Below are positions 53,843-62,933 of a stretch of DNA of 64,000 nucleotides, one piece after another (position 1 is the first letter of the stretch; every line of letters begins with the position of its first letter). The DNA comes from an uncultured Bacteroidia bacterium (GTDB lineage Bacteria > Bacteroidota > Bacteroidia > Bacteroidales > UBA932). The notes beneath the pieces are model-generated. The model was given only the letters and a program-made list of their open reading frames with translations. It was not told where the DNA came from and did not search any database. Location: contig CACZXH010000026.1 of the NCBI GenBank assembly GCA_902785065.1, positions 1-64,000 on the forward strand, read 5' to 3'. A program made the translations under genes and the position numbers.

Positions 53843-55141
53843 ATGCATAACCGCCTTTCTGTCATTGCGTTGGCTGCGACGCTGACGCTTCTTGCGGGCA
53901 GCGCCCGCGCCCAGGCTCCGTATGTCCCTTCCGAGGGAAACCTGCAGTCCCGGAAGGAGTTCTCCCAGCACCGGCTGGGCATTTTCCTGCACTGGGGCAT
54001 CTACAGCACCTACGCCCAGGGAGAATGGTATCTTTCTACCGGTCATCTGGATCCGGAGACCTACAGCGAGGCCGCGGCGGGATTCTATCCCGCCCGCTTC
54101 GACGCCGAGCAGTGGGCCCGCGCCTTCAAGGAATCCGGCGCCGGTTACGTCACGCTGACCTCCCGCCATCACGACGGCTTTTCGATGTTCAAGACGGCAC
54201 AGACCCCGTTCAACGTCGTGGACGCCACGCCCTTCGGCCGGGACGTCCTGGGAGAACTCACAAAAGCGGTGAAGGACCAGGGGATGCGGATGCATTACTA
54301 CTATTCCCTCATCGACTGGATCCGTCCGGACTACCCCAAAGGCAATTCAGGCGTGGCGAAGGATCCCGCGAAGGCCGACTACAACGCCTACTTCGAATTC
54401 GAGAAACGTCAGATCCGCGAACTCCTGGAGCAGTACCACCCGCAGGCCCTGTGGTTCGACGGCCAATGGGACCAGGGCGGCAGGCCCTTCGACTGGCGGA
54501 TGCGCGAGCTCTATGACTTCATCCACGGCATCGACCCGGACTGCATGATCGGCAACAACCACCATTCGGCGGCCGTCGGCGGCGAAACGGCCGGATTCAG
54601 CGGCGGTGTCACCGTCTCGGAGAGCCTCCCGCTGGAAGCGTGCGAGACCATGAACAACAACTGGGGCTACCATGTCGCCGACTTGAACTACAAAAGTGTC
54701 CGGACCCTGGTGCACCTCCTGGTACGCGGCGCCTCGAAAGGTTCGAACCTGCTTCTGAATATCGGCCCGCAGGCGAACGGCGCCCTCCCGGAACCCGCCC
54801 TGGACCGCCTCCGCGGCCTGGGCGAATGGATGCGCACTTACGCCTCCACCGTGGACGGCTGCGGCGTGTCACCGGTTCCTCCCCAGAGTTGGGGCGTGAG
54901 CACGTACCGGCCCGAAACCATCTTCCTGCATATCCTGGAGCCTTCCGCCGTACCCGCTTCCGGAGACAAGGGCGTCCTCGTCATCCCCTTCCAGGGAAAG
55001 CCCACGGCCGTAAAGACCTTCCCCGCCGGCACCGCCCTCAAGTGGAAGGCCGACAAGGAAGGTTTCCTGACCATCTCGATTCCCGCGCCAGATGCTTCCG
55101 CGATGGATACCGTCATCCAAATCGACAGGGCATCCCTGTAA
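53843..55141 (+). CDS. GH29 alpha-L-fucosidase
   Basis: Exported retaining alpha-L-fucosidase that removes terminal fucose from plant or host glycans. It is 432 residues with signal peptide (ARAQ). GH29 motifs are in place: FLHWGIYSTYAQGEWY (~48), GAGYVTLTSRHHDGFSMFKT (~110), DQGMRMHYYYSLIDW, and LWFDGQWDQGG with the nucleophile Asp. An Asn/Trp-rich NNNWGYH follows, then a small C-terminal beta domain (~345-432). Family length is normal. It is probably in one operon with the GH43 gene. Confidence 0.93.
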   Translation: MHNRLSVIALAATLTLLAGSARAQAPYVPSEGNLQSRKEFSQHRLGIFLHWGIYSTYAQGEWYLSTGHLDPETYSEAAAGFYPARFDAEQWARAFKESGAGYVTLTSRHHDGFSMFKTAQTPFNVVDATPFGRDVLGELTKAVKDQGMRMHYYYSLIDWIRPDYPKGNSGVAKDPAKADYNAYFEFEKRQIRELLEQYHPQALWFDGQWDQGGRPFDWRMRELYDFIHGIDPDCMIGNNHHSAAVGGETAGFSGGVTVSESLPLEACETMNNNWGYHVADLNYKSVRTLVHLLVRGASKGSNLLLNIGPQANGALPEPALDRLRGLGEWMRTYASTVDGCGVSPVPPQSWGVSTYRPETIFLHILEPSAVPASGDKGVLVIPFQGKPTAVKTFPAGTALKWKADKEGFLTISIPAPDASAMDTVIQIDRASL

Positions 55142-55196
55142 TCCAAATTTGAACGAATCCGACCCATTTGTGGTAGGCATTGTTTTTGGGAATGCC

Positions 55197-55204
55197 TATC
55201 TTTA
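55197..55204 (+). promoter_or_regulatory. -7 box of the DUF4380 gene (TATCTTTA)
   Basis: One mismatch to TAnnTTTG, 16 bases before the ATG at 55221. Confidence 0.5.
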
Positions 55205-55220
55205 CCAAAAATAGAATGCG

Positions 55221-56129
55221 ATGAAACTGAATGTCCTCCTCGCCGTCGCCGCCCTTGCGGGCACGACCGCCCTTTCCGCCCAGACAGTCCAGAAGCTGGA
55301 CGATGAGAAATACACCTTGTCCGTCCAGGACCTCTCGATGACCGTGGATGCCGCCCACGGTGGCAAGATCCTCTCCTTCAAGCTCGGCGACCAGGAAATC
55401 CTGGCTCAGAATCCTGCCGCCGCACCCCAGCCGGAGCAGGCGGAAGGACAGCCCCCGCGGAGACGGTGGTTCAATCCCAACTCCTACGGCAGCACCTTCT
55501 GGACCAGTCCGCAGGCCGAATGGAACTGGCCCCCGGTGCCGGAATACGACAGCCTCCCCTACACGGCTGAAATCAAGGACGGCCCCGTGAAAGTCGCGGA
55601 AGTCACCATCCCGGCGCTTTTCCTCGAGGGGCAGGTGTCCAAGTACGGCTACCGCGTTTGCAAGACCTTTACCGTGGACCCGTCGGACCTCGCTTTCGTC
55701 GTCACCTATTCCATTGTCAATGCATCCGATGAGACACGCAAAGTCGCTCCCTGGCAGATTTCCCGCGTCCCGAACGGTGGTTTCCTCGAGTTCGACGCGA
55801 AACCGGAAGGTGTCACCCCCGCGGACCTGATGAAGGTCACTTTCGACGAGGGGCAGGCCACCCTGGAAGTGGATTTAGCCGACCAGAACCGCAAGATCAA
55901 CGTGGACGGCAAGGGCTGGCTCAACTTCCGCGACCACGGCCTCGTCCTCACCCAGCGCTTCCCCGACATTGCGCAGGAAGACGCCGCCCCCGGCGAAGCG
56001 GAAATCCAAGTGTACATTGACGCCCGCAAATCCTTTGTCGAAATCGAAGCTCAGGGCCCCTACACGGAGCTTAAGCCGGGCGAGAAGTTGGATTGGACCG
56101 TCCGCTGGTACCTCGCCGCCGACAAATAG
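55221..56129 (+). CDS. DUF4380-like secreted protein, galactose mutarotase-like fold
   Basis: Exported 302-residue protein with signal peptide (ALSAQ). The beta-sandwich pattern resembles DUF4380 and aldose 1-epimerase-like proteins: SVQDLSMTVDAAHGGKILSFKLGDQEIL near the start, GSTFWTSPQAEWNWPPVPEYDS (Trp/Pro-rich substrate-like loop), VCKTFTVDPSDLAFVVTYSIVNAS, and WQISRVPNGGFLEF. Such proteins are found in glycan loci and may bind or epimerise sugars, but the catalytic residues of true mutarotases are not obvious. Located after GH29, with its own -7 box. Confidence 0.7.
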   Translation: MKLNVLLAVAALAGTTALSAQTVQKLDDEKYTLSVQDLSMTVDAAHGGKILSFKLGDQEILAQNPAAAPQPEQAEGQPPRRRWFNPNSYGSTFWTSPQAEWNWPPVPEYDSLPYTAEIKDGPVKVAEVTIPALFLEGQVSKYGYRVCKTFTVDPSDLAFVVTYSIVNASDETRKVAPWQISRVPNGGFLEFDAKPEGVTPADLMKVTFDEGQATLEVDLADQNRKINVDGKGWLNFRDHGLVLTQRFPDIAQEDAAPGEAEIQVYIDARKSFVEIEAQGPYTELKPGEKLDWTVRWYLAADK

Positions 56130-56151
56130 CACGCATTTCCCGGAAATTCAC

Positions 56152-56159
56152 TATCTTTG
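56152..56159 (+). promoter_or_regulatory. -7 box of the small-protein gene (TATCTTTG)
   Basis: Exact TAnnTTTG match 24 bases before the ATG at 56184, the main evidence that this short gene is real. Confidence 0.6.
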
Positions 56160-56183
56160 CATTCCTGACCAATTTCCGAGACC

Positions 56184-56438
56184 ATGCGCAACGACAATCT
56201 AGAAATATGGTGGGCGTCCCTGACCATCGCCCAGAAAGAAAGAATCGCCCGCAAGGGCCAGACCAAGGCCTCCCCGGACGGGAATGTGGATGAAGCGCTG
56301 GTGCGCTACCCCGCCTGCACCCGCTGGTGGAACGCCCAGGCAGAAGCCGACAAACAAAGAATCCACGACCATTGCGTGGACCGTCACGGTTATCTGCTCC
56401 AGGAATGGAACGAGGCCGACCCGTACGGCGGCGACTAG
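56184..56438 (+). CDS. Small Trp-rich protein of unknown function
   Basis: An 84-residue soluble protein rich in Trp and charged residues, no signal peptide. Features: NLEIWWASLTIAQKERIARKG at the start, CTRWWNAQAEADKQRIHDHC in the middle and an acidic tail EWNEADPYGGD. The Cys/His pattern (C..H.HC..RHG) could bind a metal, though spacing fits no common zinc finger. I do not recognise a family. It converges on and overlaps the lipid kinase gene by 4 bases. Confidence 0.6.
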   Translation: MRNDNLEIWWASLTIAQKERIARKGQTKASPDGNVDEALVRYPACTRWWNAQAEADKQRIHDHCVDRHGYLLQEWNEADPYGGD

Positions 56439-57322
56439 ATCTTCTCCAGCCGGGACGGCGGGACAACGACGTCCAGCGCGCCCGGAACAATCTCCAGCAA
56501 CAAATCGACGCCGGCCTCGAAGGGGTCGCCGTCACAATGCGCCGGGCCCGGATGGTCACGGCTTATTTGTACCCGCGCACTCCGGAAAGACCGCACGCGG
56601 CGGCTCGCATCAGCCTTGCCCGTCATCAGCTGTGCAGCCAGGAACGGGATTTCCCAGGTGGCAAACGGTTCGACGACCGTCACGTCCAGCAAGCCGTCCT
56701 GCAGGGAAGCCTTCGGCACGATCCGCGCCTCATTCCCCCACTGGTTCGCATTGCCCACGGTAATGATGACGGCCGGCCCGGACCATGTTCCGGTATCCGT
56801 CCTCACCCGATACCCATGCGCCCGGTCCCCATGCTTCCAAAGGCCCCAGGCTGTTGAAATATACGTTGCCAGGCCCCGCTTGGGCGAACGGGCGAAATCC
56901 CAGGCCACATCCGCGTCCAGGCCCACGCCGGCTGTGCAGAAGAACGGACGGCCGTCCAGCCGGGCCGCATCGATGCAGGCGATACGCCCGGCATTGAGTG
57001 CCCGGACGGCCTTCACCGGATTCCGGCTGATGCCCAGGTGCAGGGCCAGCCCGTCCCCGCTCCCGCAGGGGATGATGCCCAGCGCCTTCCCGGTGCCCAG
57101 CAGGCCCGTCGCGACTTCGCTCACCGTCCCGTCGCCGCCCACGGCGACGACGATGTCCGCCTCGCACGTCCGGGCCCAGGCCGTCGCGTCGCCGGCCTTA
57201 CCCGTCTCCCGCACTTCGTACGAGAAGGCAGACCGGTCCAAATAACGGTCAATGGCGGCAAGGACCTTTCGTTTGTCCTTGCCGCCAGAGACGGGATTTA
57301 CAATGAATGTAATGCGTTTCAC
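56435..57322 (-). CDS. Diacylglycerol kinase-family lipid kinase (YegS/BmrU type)
   Basis: Cytoplasmic or membrane-surface lipid kinase that phosphorylates diacylglycerol or a related lipid. It is 295 residues from a GTG start at 57322 (VKRITFIVNPVSGGKDKRK), which overlaps the upstream TAG by one base. A TTG at 57334 is also in frame but less natural. The nucleotide-binding loop is VNPVSGGKDKR, followed by VAVGGDGTVSEVATGLLG, the family signature, and IPCGSGDGLALHLGI. The C-terminal lobe has AGVGLDADVAWDF and the acidic CDGDPFEAG. It belongs in an operon with the FadL-like porin. Confidence 0.92.
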   Translation of the reverse strand: MKRITFIVNPVSGGKDKRKVLAAIDRYLDRSAFSYEVRETGKAGDATAWARTCEADIVVAVGGDGTVSEVATGLLGTGKALGIIPCGSGDGLALHLGISRNPVKAVRALNAGRIACIDAARLDGRPFFCTAGVGLDADVAWDFARSPKRGLATYISTAWGLWKHGDRAHGYRVRTDTGTWSGPAVIITVGNANQWGNEARIVPKASLQDGLLDVTVVEPFATWEIPFLAAQLMTGKADASRRVRSFRSARVQISRDHPGPAHCDGDPFEAGVDLLLEIVPGALDVVVPPSRLEKI

Positions 57323-58926
57323 TAGAACCGCCAACCCAGGGTCAGGAGGGCGTTGCAGAGAGCGGACTGGGCGCCGACTTCGGGCGTCACGACACTGTTG
57401 TCGACATACGACTGGCCGCCTTCATTGTAGTAGTACCAGTATGGAGTGAAATACTCGCTCGGAAGATACTGGAACCGGACCGCGGCGTCCACGAAGAAGG
57501 AACGCGGGGAGCTATAGCCGATACCGAAGGAGACGGCGCTGCGAAGCTGGTCCTTGCGCTCATCCTGGGAGAGGGAGCCGATCCGGCCGTCGTCGTCGAT
57601 CCAGTTTTGCTGGGCACCGGTGGTGAGGTTGTAACCCACCCGGAGCGCCAAGGCTGGGTCGGGTTTGATTTCAGCACCCAGACGGATCGCATGGACAGGG
57701 CCGCAGAGATCCTTGATATCCTCGTTCGAACCGCCGAAATCATAGTAGTAATCGTCGTCGTACGCAGCGCGGAGCCGCATGCTGCGGAAGTCGGTGTACT
57801 CATAGTCGGCGCTCACGAGGCCGAACTGGCCGATGGTGTAGGCGATACCGACATTGGCGCGCCAGGGAGCGATGACGTTGTATGACCACTCATCCACCGG
57901 AGAAGACTTGGACATCTGCTCCCCATAAGCCAGGGAGGAGCCGTCCAGCTGGTAGGTCTCGTGGACCGTAATCAGCGTAGGTGTCTGGATGGCGGCGCCG
58001 ATCCGGAGGCCGGTCACAGGACGGGCGATGAAACCGATCTTCGCATAGAGGCCGGAACCGTCGTCACGGTAGGAGGAGCGGATCCGCAGGGACTTGAAGT
58101 CATTCCCGTAATCGATGCCGGCGAGGGCCTCTTCGGAACGGGTTTCATCGTTGCGGTAGTTCAGGGAGGTGATCCCGAGGTTCGCGCCGAAGTAGAACTT
58201 GTCGTTGAAGTCCATACCGAAGTTCATGAGCAGGTCATACTTGCTGCCCTTGCGGTCCAGGCCGTAGTACTGACCGATCTTGTCGGTGAGGACGATCTTG
58301 CCGTTGTCCAGCAGGGACTCGGTGAGACCGACATAGTTGCCGTCGAGCTGCTCGATGATTCCGCTCTGCCAGCCGACCATCGTCTCCCACGAGGGAATGT
58401 TGGAGCCGTAGAAGCTGCCGTCCAGGACACTGGGGTCATAGCCATCGGCCTGGGAAGCCAGGGAACCGGCCACAGAGGAACTCCCGTTGGTACCGGTCGC
58501 GCGCAGCTTGTTCGTGTAGTCGCGGGTGACATTGCCCACGATACCGAAGGAAATGCGCTTGAGACCGCGCTTGTTACGGGTGTCGTAGACCATCATCGCA
58601 CCGAAGTTGGGCATGCCCATCCGGTTGTTGCGGGTACGGATCTTGTCCTGGAAACCATCCGACAGGGTGCCCTGAGCGGTCACCGTGGAAATGCTGAGCC
58701 CCGGGGTGATGGTGAACTGCGAGTAGGAGGCCACGGCGGAACCGGCCGGATTGAAGGTCAGGGAGCCGAGGTCACCGCCGACGGCGGTCATCGCGTTGCC
58801 CATGCCCACGGAACGGGCCGTGCCCAGGTAGTCGTTTTCAGAGATGTTGAGTGCGTCCCTCCAATCCTGCGCCCCGGCCTGGAGCGCCATGGCGGAGAGG
58901 AAGACTGCTGCCAATATCCTTTTCAT
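57322..58926 (-). CDS. OmpP1/FadL-family outer-membrane transport protein
   Basis: Outer-membrane barrel for hydrophobic compounds such as fatty acids. It has 534 residues from the ATG at 58926; an in-frame ATG at 58932 is also possible. The signal peptide is cleaved near LQAGAQ. The start of the mature protein has the FadL hatch-like GTARSVGMGNAMTAVGGDLGSLTFNPAG, then alternating aromatic strands, ending ALLTLGWRF with terminal Phe. In Bacteroidota this family member is widespread. Coupled to the lipid kinase by the overlapping TAGTG, which suggests a shared role in lipid uptake and phosphorylation. Confidence 0.88.
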   Translation of the reverse strand: MKRILAAVFLSAMALQAGAQDWRDALNISENDYLGTARSVGMGNAMTAVGGDLGSLTFNPAGSAVASYSQFTITPGLSISTVTAQGTLSDGFQDKIRTRNNRMGMPNFGAMMVYDTRNKRGLKRISFGIVGNVTRDYTNKLRATGTNGSSSVAGSLASQADGYDPSVLDGSFYGSNIPSWETMVGWQSGIIEQLDGNYVGLTESLLDNGKIVLTDKIGQYYGLDRKGSKYDLLMNFGMDFNDKFYFGANLGITSLNYRNDETRSEEALAGIDYGNDFKSLRIRSSYRDDGSGLYAKIGFIARPVTGLRIGAAIQTPTLITVHETYQLDGSSLAYGEQMSKSSPVDEWSYNVIAPWRANVGIAYTIGQFGLVSADYEYTDFRSMRLRAAYDDDYYYDFGGSNEDIKDLCGPVHAIRLGAEIKPDPALALRVGYNLTTGAQQNWIDDDGRIGSLSQDERKDQLRSAVSFGIGYSSPRSFFVDAAVRFQYLPSEYFTPYWYYYNEGGQSYVDNSVVTPEVGAQSALCNALLTLGWRF

Positions 58927-58959
58927 AGTCATGATCTCGATTGAAGGTTAAACGTCCAT

Positions 58960-60285
58960 TTATCGACGGCCGCCGCCACCGCCACCGCGGGAGGAAGAGC
59001 CACCGCCCGAAGAGCCGCCACCGGAGTAGCCGCCACCGCGGGAGGAGGAACCACCACCGGAGTAGCCGCCACCGCTGCTGCTACGGGAAGAAGATCCGCC
59101 GGAGTATCCACCGCTGCTGCGGGAAGATGAGCTGCCGGAATAACTGCCGCCGCTGCTGCGGGAAGAGCTGCCGGAGTAGCTGCCACCGGAACTGCGGTAG
59201 GATCCGCCGGAAGAGGATCCGCTGCGGGGCGAAGTCCGATAGTTCGCAGAACTGCTGTTGCGGGAGACAGAGCTTCCGCTGCTCCGGGAAACGGAACTTC
59301 CACTGCTCCGGGAAACCGAGCTGCCGCTGCGGGCGGCCGAACCGGAATTGTAGGTGCCGGACGTACCGCGGGAGGCCGCAGAGCCGCTGCGCGCCGAGGT
59401 CGTTCCCGTGGAACGGGTCACGGACGAGGCCGCACGGGACGTGCCGGGGGCCGCGGAACGAGTGACGCTCGTCAGGCCCGTGTTGGAGCGGCGGGATGTG
59501 CCGCGGGAAACGGCGGAGCCGGAAGCCGTGGAACCGCCGGCGCGGGTCAGGCCGCTGCTGCGTCCGGACGCACCGCCCCGGGAGACGAAGCTGCGGGTGC
59601 TGCGGGAAGCGTCGCGATGGCCGGCCTGGCGGGCGTGGCTGTTCTGCTGGATCCAGCGGCCGGACCAGCCGCCTATGCCGTAATAGCCGCCGTAGTAGTG
59701 GCCATAGTAGCCATGGTAGCCATACCAGCCCGGATAGTAGCCGTAGCCATAGTATCCGTAGTAGGACGGACCCCAATACCAGGGATCGTAATACCAGGAA
59801 GAGTAGTACCAGGGATCCCAGGGATCATACCATCCCCACGGACGGTAGTAGCCGTAGTGGCGCCAGGGACGATAATACCAGGAATCCCAGTACCAGGGAT
59901 CCCAGTACGTCCAGGACGAATAGTACCAGGGGTCGTAGTAGCCGCGCAGGTACCAGGGACGATAGGCCCAGGAATAATCCCAGCCGTAATTGTTCACGAC
60001 GGTGATATCCGTGATGCCGCTGTCGAAATGGAGCCTTGCTGTCTTTCCTTCGGGAACGACGACCGTGTCGCCCTGTGCGCTCAGGACATATACTTCGGAT
60101 TCGACGGACTCCTTGACGAGGGCGTCCATCTCCTCCTGGGAAACGGCGGCTACGGGAGCCTCCGAACGGGGATCCGCATAGATGCCGTCTTCGAACTGCT
60201 GCGAACCCGCAGCGAACTGGGCGGAAGTGCCGCAGGAAACCGCGGCAAGCAGACCCAGCAGGTAGGGAGCCAGATGCTTTTTCAT
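58960..60285 (-). CDS. Repeat-rich lipoprotein: Trp/Tyr-rich block plus Ser/Arg/Gly-rich tail
   Basis: A 441-residue exported lipoprotein ([21 protein letters not shown], lipobox Cys ~18). Residues ~25-95 look like a short folded domain ([23 protein letters not shown]). Residues ~100-205 are an extreme aromatic block of repeats such as [15 protein letters not shown] and [20 protein letters not shown]. From ~215 to the end is a low-complexity tail of Ser, Arg, Thr and Gly with repeated SSVSRSSGS and GGSYSGSSS units, finishing [11 protein letters not shown]. No known family. It may be a surface adhesive, glycan-binding or matrix protein. It has an unusually good Shine-Dalgarno. Confidence 0.75.
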   Translation of the reverse strand: MKKHLAPYLLGLLAAVSCGTSAQFAAGSQQFEDGIYADPRSEAPVAAVSQEEMDALVKESVESEVYVLSAQGDTVVVPEGKTARLHFDSGITDITVVNNYGWDYSWAYRPWYLRGYYDPWYYSSWTYWDPWYWDSWYYRPWRHYGYYRPWGWYDPWDPWYYSSWYYDPWYWGPSYYGYYGYGYYPGWYGYHGYYGHYYGGYYGIGGWSGRWIQQNSHARQAGHRDASRSTRSFVSRGGASGRSSGLTRAGGSTASGSAVSRGTSRRSNTGLTSVTRSAAPGTSRAASSVTRSTGTTSARSGSAASRGTSGTYNSGSAARSGSSVSRSSGSSVSRSSGSSVSRNSSSANYRTSPRSGSSSGGSYRSSGGSYSGSSSRSSGGSYSGSSSSRSSGGYSGGSSSRSSSGGGYSGGGSSSRGGGYSGGGSSGGGSSSRGGGGGGRR

Positions 60286-60290
60286 GTCAG

Positions 60291-60300
60291 AACCTCCTTT
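60291..60300 (-). promoter_or_regulatory. Strong Shine-Dalgarno AAAGGAGGTT before the repeat lipoprotein
   Basis: On the reverse strand AAAGGAGGTT ends 5 bases before the ATG at 60285. This is close to a perfect anti-16S match, in a genome where nearly every other start seen here lacks one. Confidence 0.7.
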
Positions 60301-60392
60301 TTATGGGAACGCAACAAATGTGCCAATTCCGCATTGCACGGGCAATGTTACTGACAATTTTTCAAAAAAGCAATCGAAAAAGCAATAGAATT

Positions 60393-61871
60393 ATGGCAAA
60401 AGAGGTAACGAAACGGTCCGAGAACTACTCCCAGTGGTACAACGACCTCGTGGTGAAGGCCGACCTGGCCGAGCAGTCCGCCGTCCGCGGCTGCATGGTC
60501 ATCAAGCCCTACGGATACGCCATCTGGGAGAAGATGCAGCATATTCTCGACGACATGTTCAAGGAAACCGGGCACAAGAACGCCTACTTCCCGCTCTTCA
60601 TCCCCAAGTCCTTCTTCAGCCGCGAGGCCGAGCACGTGGCCGGATTCGCGAAAGAATGCGCCGTGGTGACGCACCACCGCCTGATGAACGATCCCGGCGG
60701 CAAGGGCGTCGTCGTGGACCCCGAGGCGAAACTCGAGGAAGAGCTCATCGTCCGCCCCACTTCCGAAACCATTATCTGGAACACCTATAAGAATTGGATC
60801 CATTCCTGGCGCGACCTTCCCATCCTGTGCAACCAGTGGTGCAATGTCGTCCGCTGGGAGATGCGCACCCGGCTGTTCCTCCGCACCGCGGAATTCCTCT
60901 GGCAGGAGGGCCACACCGCCCACGCCACCGCCGCCGAGGCCGAGGCCGAGAAACAGCGCATGGTGGACGTGTACGCCCGTTTCGCCCGCGAGATCATGGC
61001 CCTGCCCGTGGTGGTGGGCCACAAGAGCCCGGGCGAGCGCTTCGCCGGCGCCATCGACACGATGACCATCGAGGCGATGATGCAGGACGGCAAGGCCCTG
61101 CAGGCCGGTACGTCCCACTTCCTGGGCCAGAACTTCGCAAAGTCCTTCGATGTCCAGTTCACGAACAAGGAAGGTCAGCAGGAATACGTCTGGGCCACCT
61201 CCTGGGGCGTGTCCACCCGTCTGATGGGCGCCCTGATCATGGCCCACGGCGACGACAACGGCCTCGTCCTCCCGCCGGCCCTCGCCCCGATCCAGGTGGT
61301 GATGGTCCCGATCTACAAGAGCGACGAGGAGCGGAACCTCGTGCTGGACAAGATGTACGAGGTCAAGAAGGCCCTCGAGGCCAAGGGCCACAGTGTCGAG
61401 GTCGACGACCGCGATAACCTGCGCCCGGGCTTCAAGTTCGCCGAATGGGAACTCAAGGGCGTGCCCGTGCGCCTGGCGATGGGCCCGCGCGACCTCCAGA
61501 ACGGCACCGTCGAGGTCGCCCGCCGGGATACCCTCGAGAAGATCACCGAGCCGCTGGAAGGCCTGGACGAACGGATCATCGGCCTGCTGGACGATATCCA
61601 GAAGAGTATCTACCAGCGCGCCTTCGACTACCGCGCCGCGAACGTCCGCAAGGTGGACACCTGGGACGAGTTCAAGGAGGAGATCGAGAAGGGCGGTTTC
61701 CTGCTCTGCCACTGGGACGGCACCGCCGAGACGGAAGCCCGGATCCAGGAAGAGACCAAGGCGACCATCCGTTGTATCCCCGTGGACAGCTTCGTCGTCG
61801 AAGAGGAAGGCAAGTGCGTGTACAGCGGCAAGCCTTCGCACCAGCGCGTGATTTTTGCAAGATCCTATTGA
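60393..61871 (+). CDS. proS: Proline--tRNA ligase, ProS type 3
   Basis: Charges tRNA-Pro with proline in the cytoplasm. It has 492 residues from the ATG at 60393, with a long upstream in-frame extension rejected because it covers the divergent promoter region. Class II motifs: [40 protein letters not shown] motif 1 region, motif 2 [25 protein letters not shown], and motif 3 around [27 protein letters not shown]. The archaeal/eukaryote-like form has a C-terminal zinc-like extension (~430-492), as is usual in Bacteroidota. The DUF3078 gene follows after 17 bases. Confidence 0.97.
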   Translation: MAKEVTKRSENYSQWYNDLVVKADLAEQSAVRGCMVIKPYGYAIWEKMQHILDDMFKETGHKNAYFPLFIPKSFFSREAEHVAGFAKECAVVTHHRLMNDPGGKGVVVDPEAKLEEELIVRPTSETIIWNTYKNWIHSWRDLPILCNQWCNVVRWEMRTRLFLRTAEFLWQEGHTAHATAAEAEAEKQRMVDVYARFAREIMALPVVVGHKSPGERFAGAIDTMTIEAMMQDGKALQAGTSHFLGQNFAKSFDVQFTNKEGQQEYVWATSWGVSTRLMGALIMAHGDDNGLVLPPALAPIQVVMVPIYKSDEERNLVLDKMYEVKKALEAKGHSVEVDDRDNLRPGFKFAEWELKGVPVRLAMGPRDLQNGTVEVARRDTLEKITEPLEGLDERIIGLLDDIQKSIYQRAFDYRAANVRKVDTWDEFKEEIEKGGFLLCHWDGTAETEARIQEETKATIRCIPVDSFVVEEEGKCVYSGKPSHQRVIFARSY

Positions 61872-61888
61872 TTAAAAGGTTAAGAGCT

Positions 61889-62923
61889 ATGAAGAAGGTC
61901 ATCACACTCTTCGCGGCCTTTGCGGCCGCCGCCGGAGTCCTTTCCGCACAGGACGTGCAGAAAGTCGCCGCCAAAGTCGCTGAAACCCTGACAGCGGCCA
62001 AAGACGTGCCGGAAACCGAGCCCAAAACGACCTATTGGACGAATTCCATCCTGAACCAGATCAACTTCGGCCAGACGTCCCTGTGGAACTGGGCGGCCGG
62101 CGGCTACAACAACTACACCCTCGCGGCCGCCATCGACGCGAACGCGAACTACAAGAAGGACAAGTCGATCTGGACCAACCGGCTCCAGCTGGACTACGGC
62201 TTCCTGTATTCCGCCGACAAGCCGATCCTCCAGAAGACCAAGGACCGCATCTATTTCGAATCCAAGTGGGGCTATGAGACGCCGGTCCGGCGCCTCAGTT
62301 ACTCCGCTTTCTTCGACTTCAAGACCCAGTTCAATGACAACTGGAAATACGGCACGCCGAAGAATACCGAAGGGCATGAGCCCTCCATCGAAGACTGGCT
62401 GAAAGCCCGGACCCTGATGTCCGATCTCCTGTCCCCGGCATACATCAACTTCGGTCTCGGTGTCCTGTGGACGCCGAAGCCCTGGTTCTCCCTCAACTTC
62501 TCCCCGCTCGCGGCCGACATCGTGATTGTCCAGAACGAACTCCTCCGCAACACCTATGGCATGGAACTGCGGGAAGAAGGGTTGAGCAAGGACGACGGGA
62601 AGAACTTCAAGCCGGTCCGGTTCGGTATCGGCGCCCAGCTGAAGGCGGACGCCAAGTGGGTCATCAACGACAATTTCAGCTACACCACCCAGCTCGTCCT
62701 CTTCTCCAACTATCTCCATAAGCCCCTGAACCTGCGCGTGAACTGGGACAACAAGGTGTTCTGGAAACTGGCGAAATACTTCGCGCTCACCCTCTCCACG
62801 AACCTCATTTACGATGAGAACGTGAAGGTCAAGGAAATCGCGGACGGGTCGAAAGTACCCGCCGTCCAGTTCAAGGAGTTCCTGGAGTTCGGCTTTACCT
62901 ACACGATCGCCAGCAAGAAGTAA
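61889..62923 (+). CDS. DUF3078 family exported protein
   Basis: Exported 344-residue protein with signal peptide (MKKVITLFAAFAAAAGVLSAQ). The body is of outer-membrane beta-barrel type: YWTNSILNQINFGQTSLWNWAAGGYNNYTLAA, the DUF3078 signature near residue 50, then repeated aromatic strands (YFESKWGYETPVRRLSYSAFFDFKTQF; INFGLGVLWTPKPWFSLNFSPLAADI) and a final EFGFTYTIASKK. Role unknown; the family is restricted to Bacteroidota. It lies 17 bases after proS and 10 bases before tilS, so the three may be co-transcribed. Confidence 0.82.
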   Translation: MKKVITLFAAFAAAAGVLSAQDVQKVAAKVAETLTAAKDVPETEPKTTYWTNSILNQINFGQTSLWNWAAGGYNNYTLAAAIDANANYKKDKSIWTNRLQLDYGFLYSADKPILQKTKDRIYFESKWGYETPVRRLSYSAFFDFKTQFNDNWKYGTPKNTEGHEPSIEDWLKARTLMSDLLSPAYINFGLGVLWTPKPWFSLNFSPLAADIVIVQNELLRNTYGMELREEGLSKDDGKNFKPVRFGIGAQLKADAKWVINDNFSYTTQLVLFSNYLHKPLNLRVNWDNKVFWKLAKYFALTLSTNLIYDENVKVKEIADGSKVPAVQFKEFLEFGFTYTIASKK

Positions 62924-62933
62924 TCCGGGTTCC

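Noticed and set aside
58960..59660. Repeated units suggesting a CRISPR or minisatellite array
   Set aside because: The repeats are irregular and in frame with Ser/Gly/Arg coding in the lipoprotein gene; there are no equal-length unique spacers.
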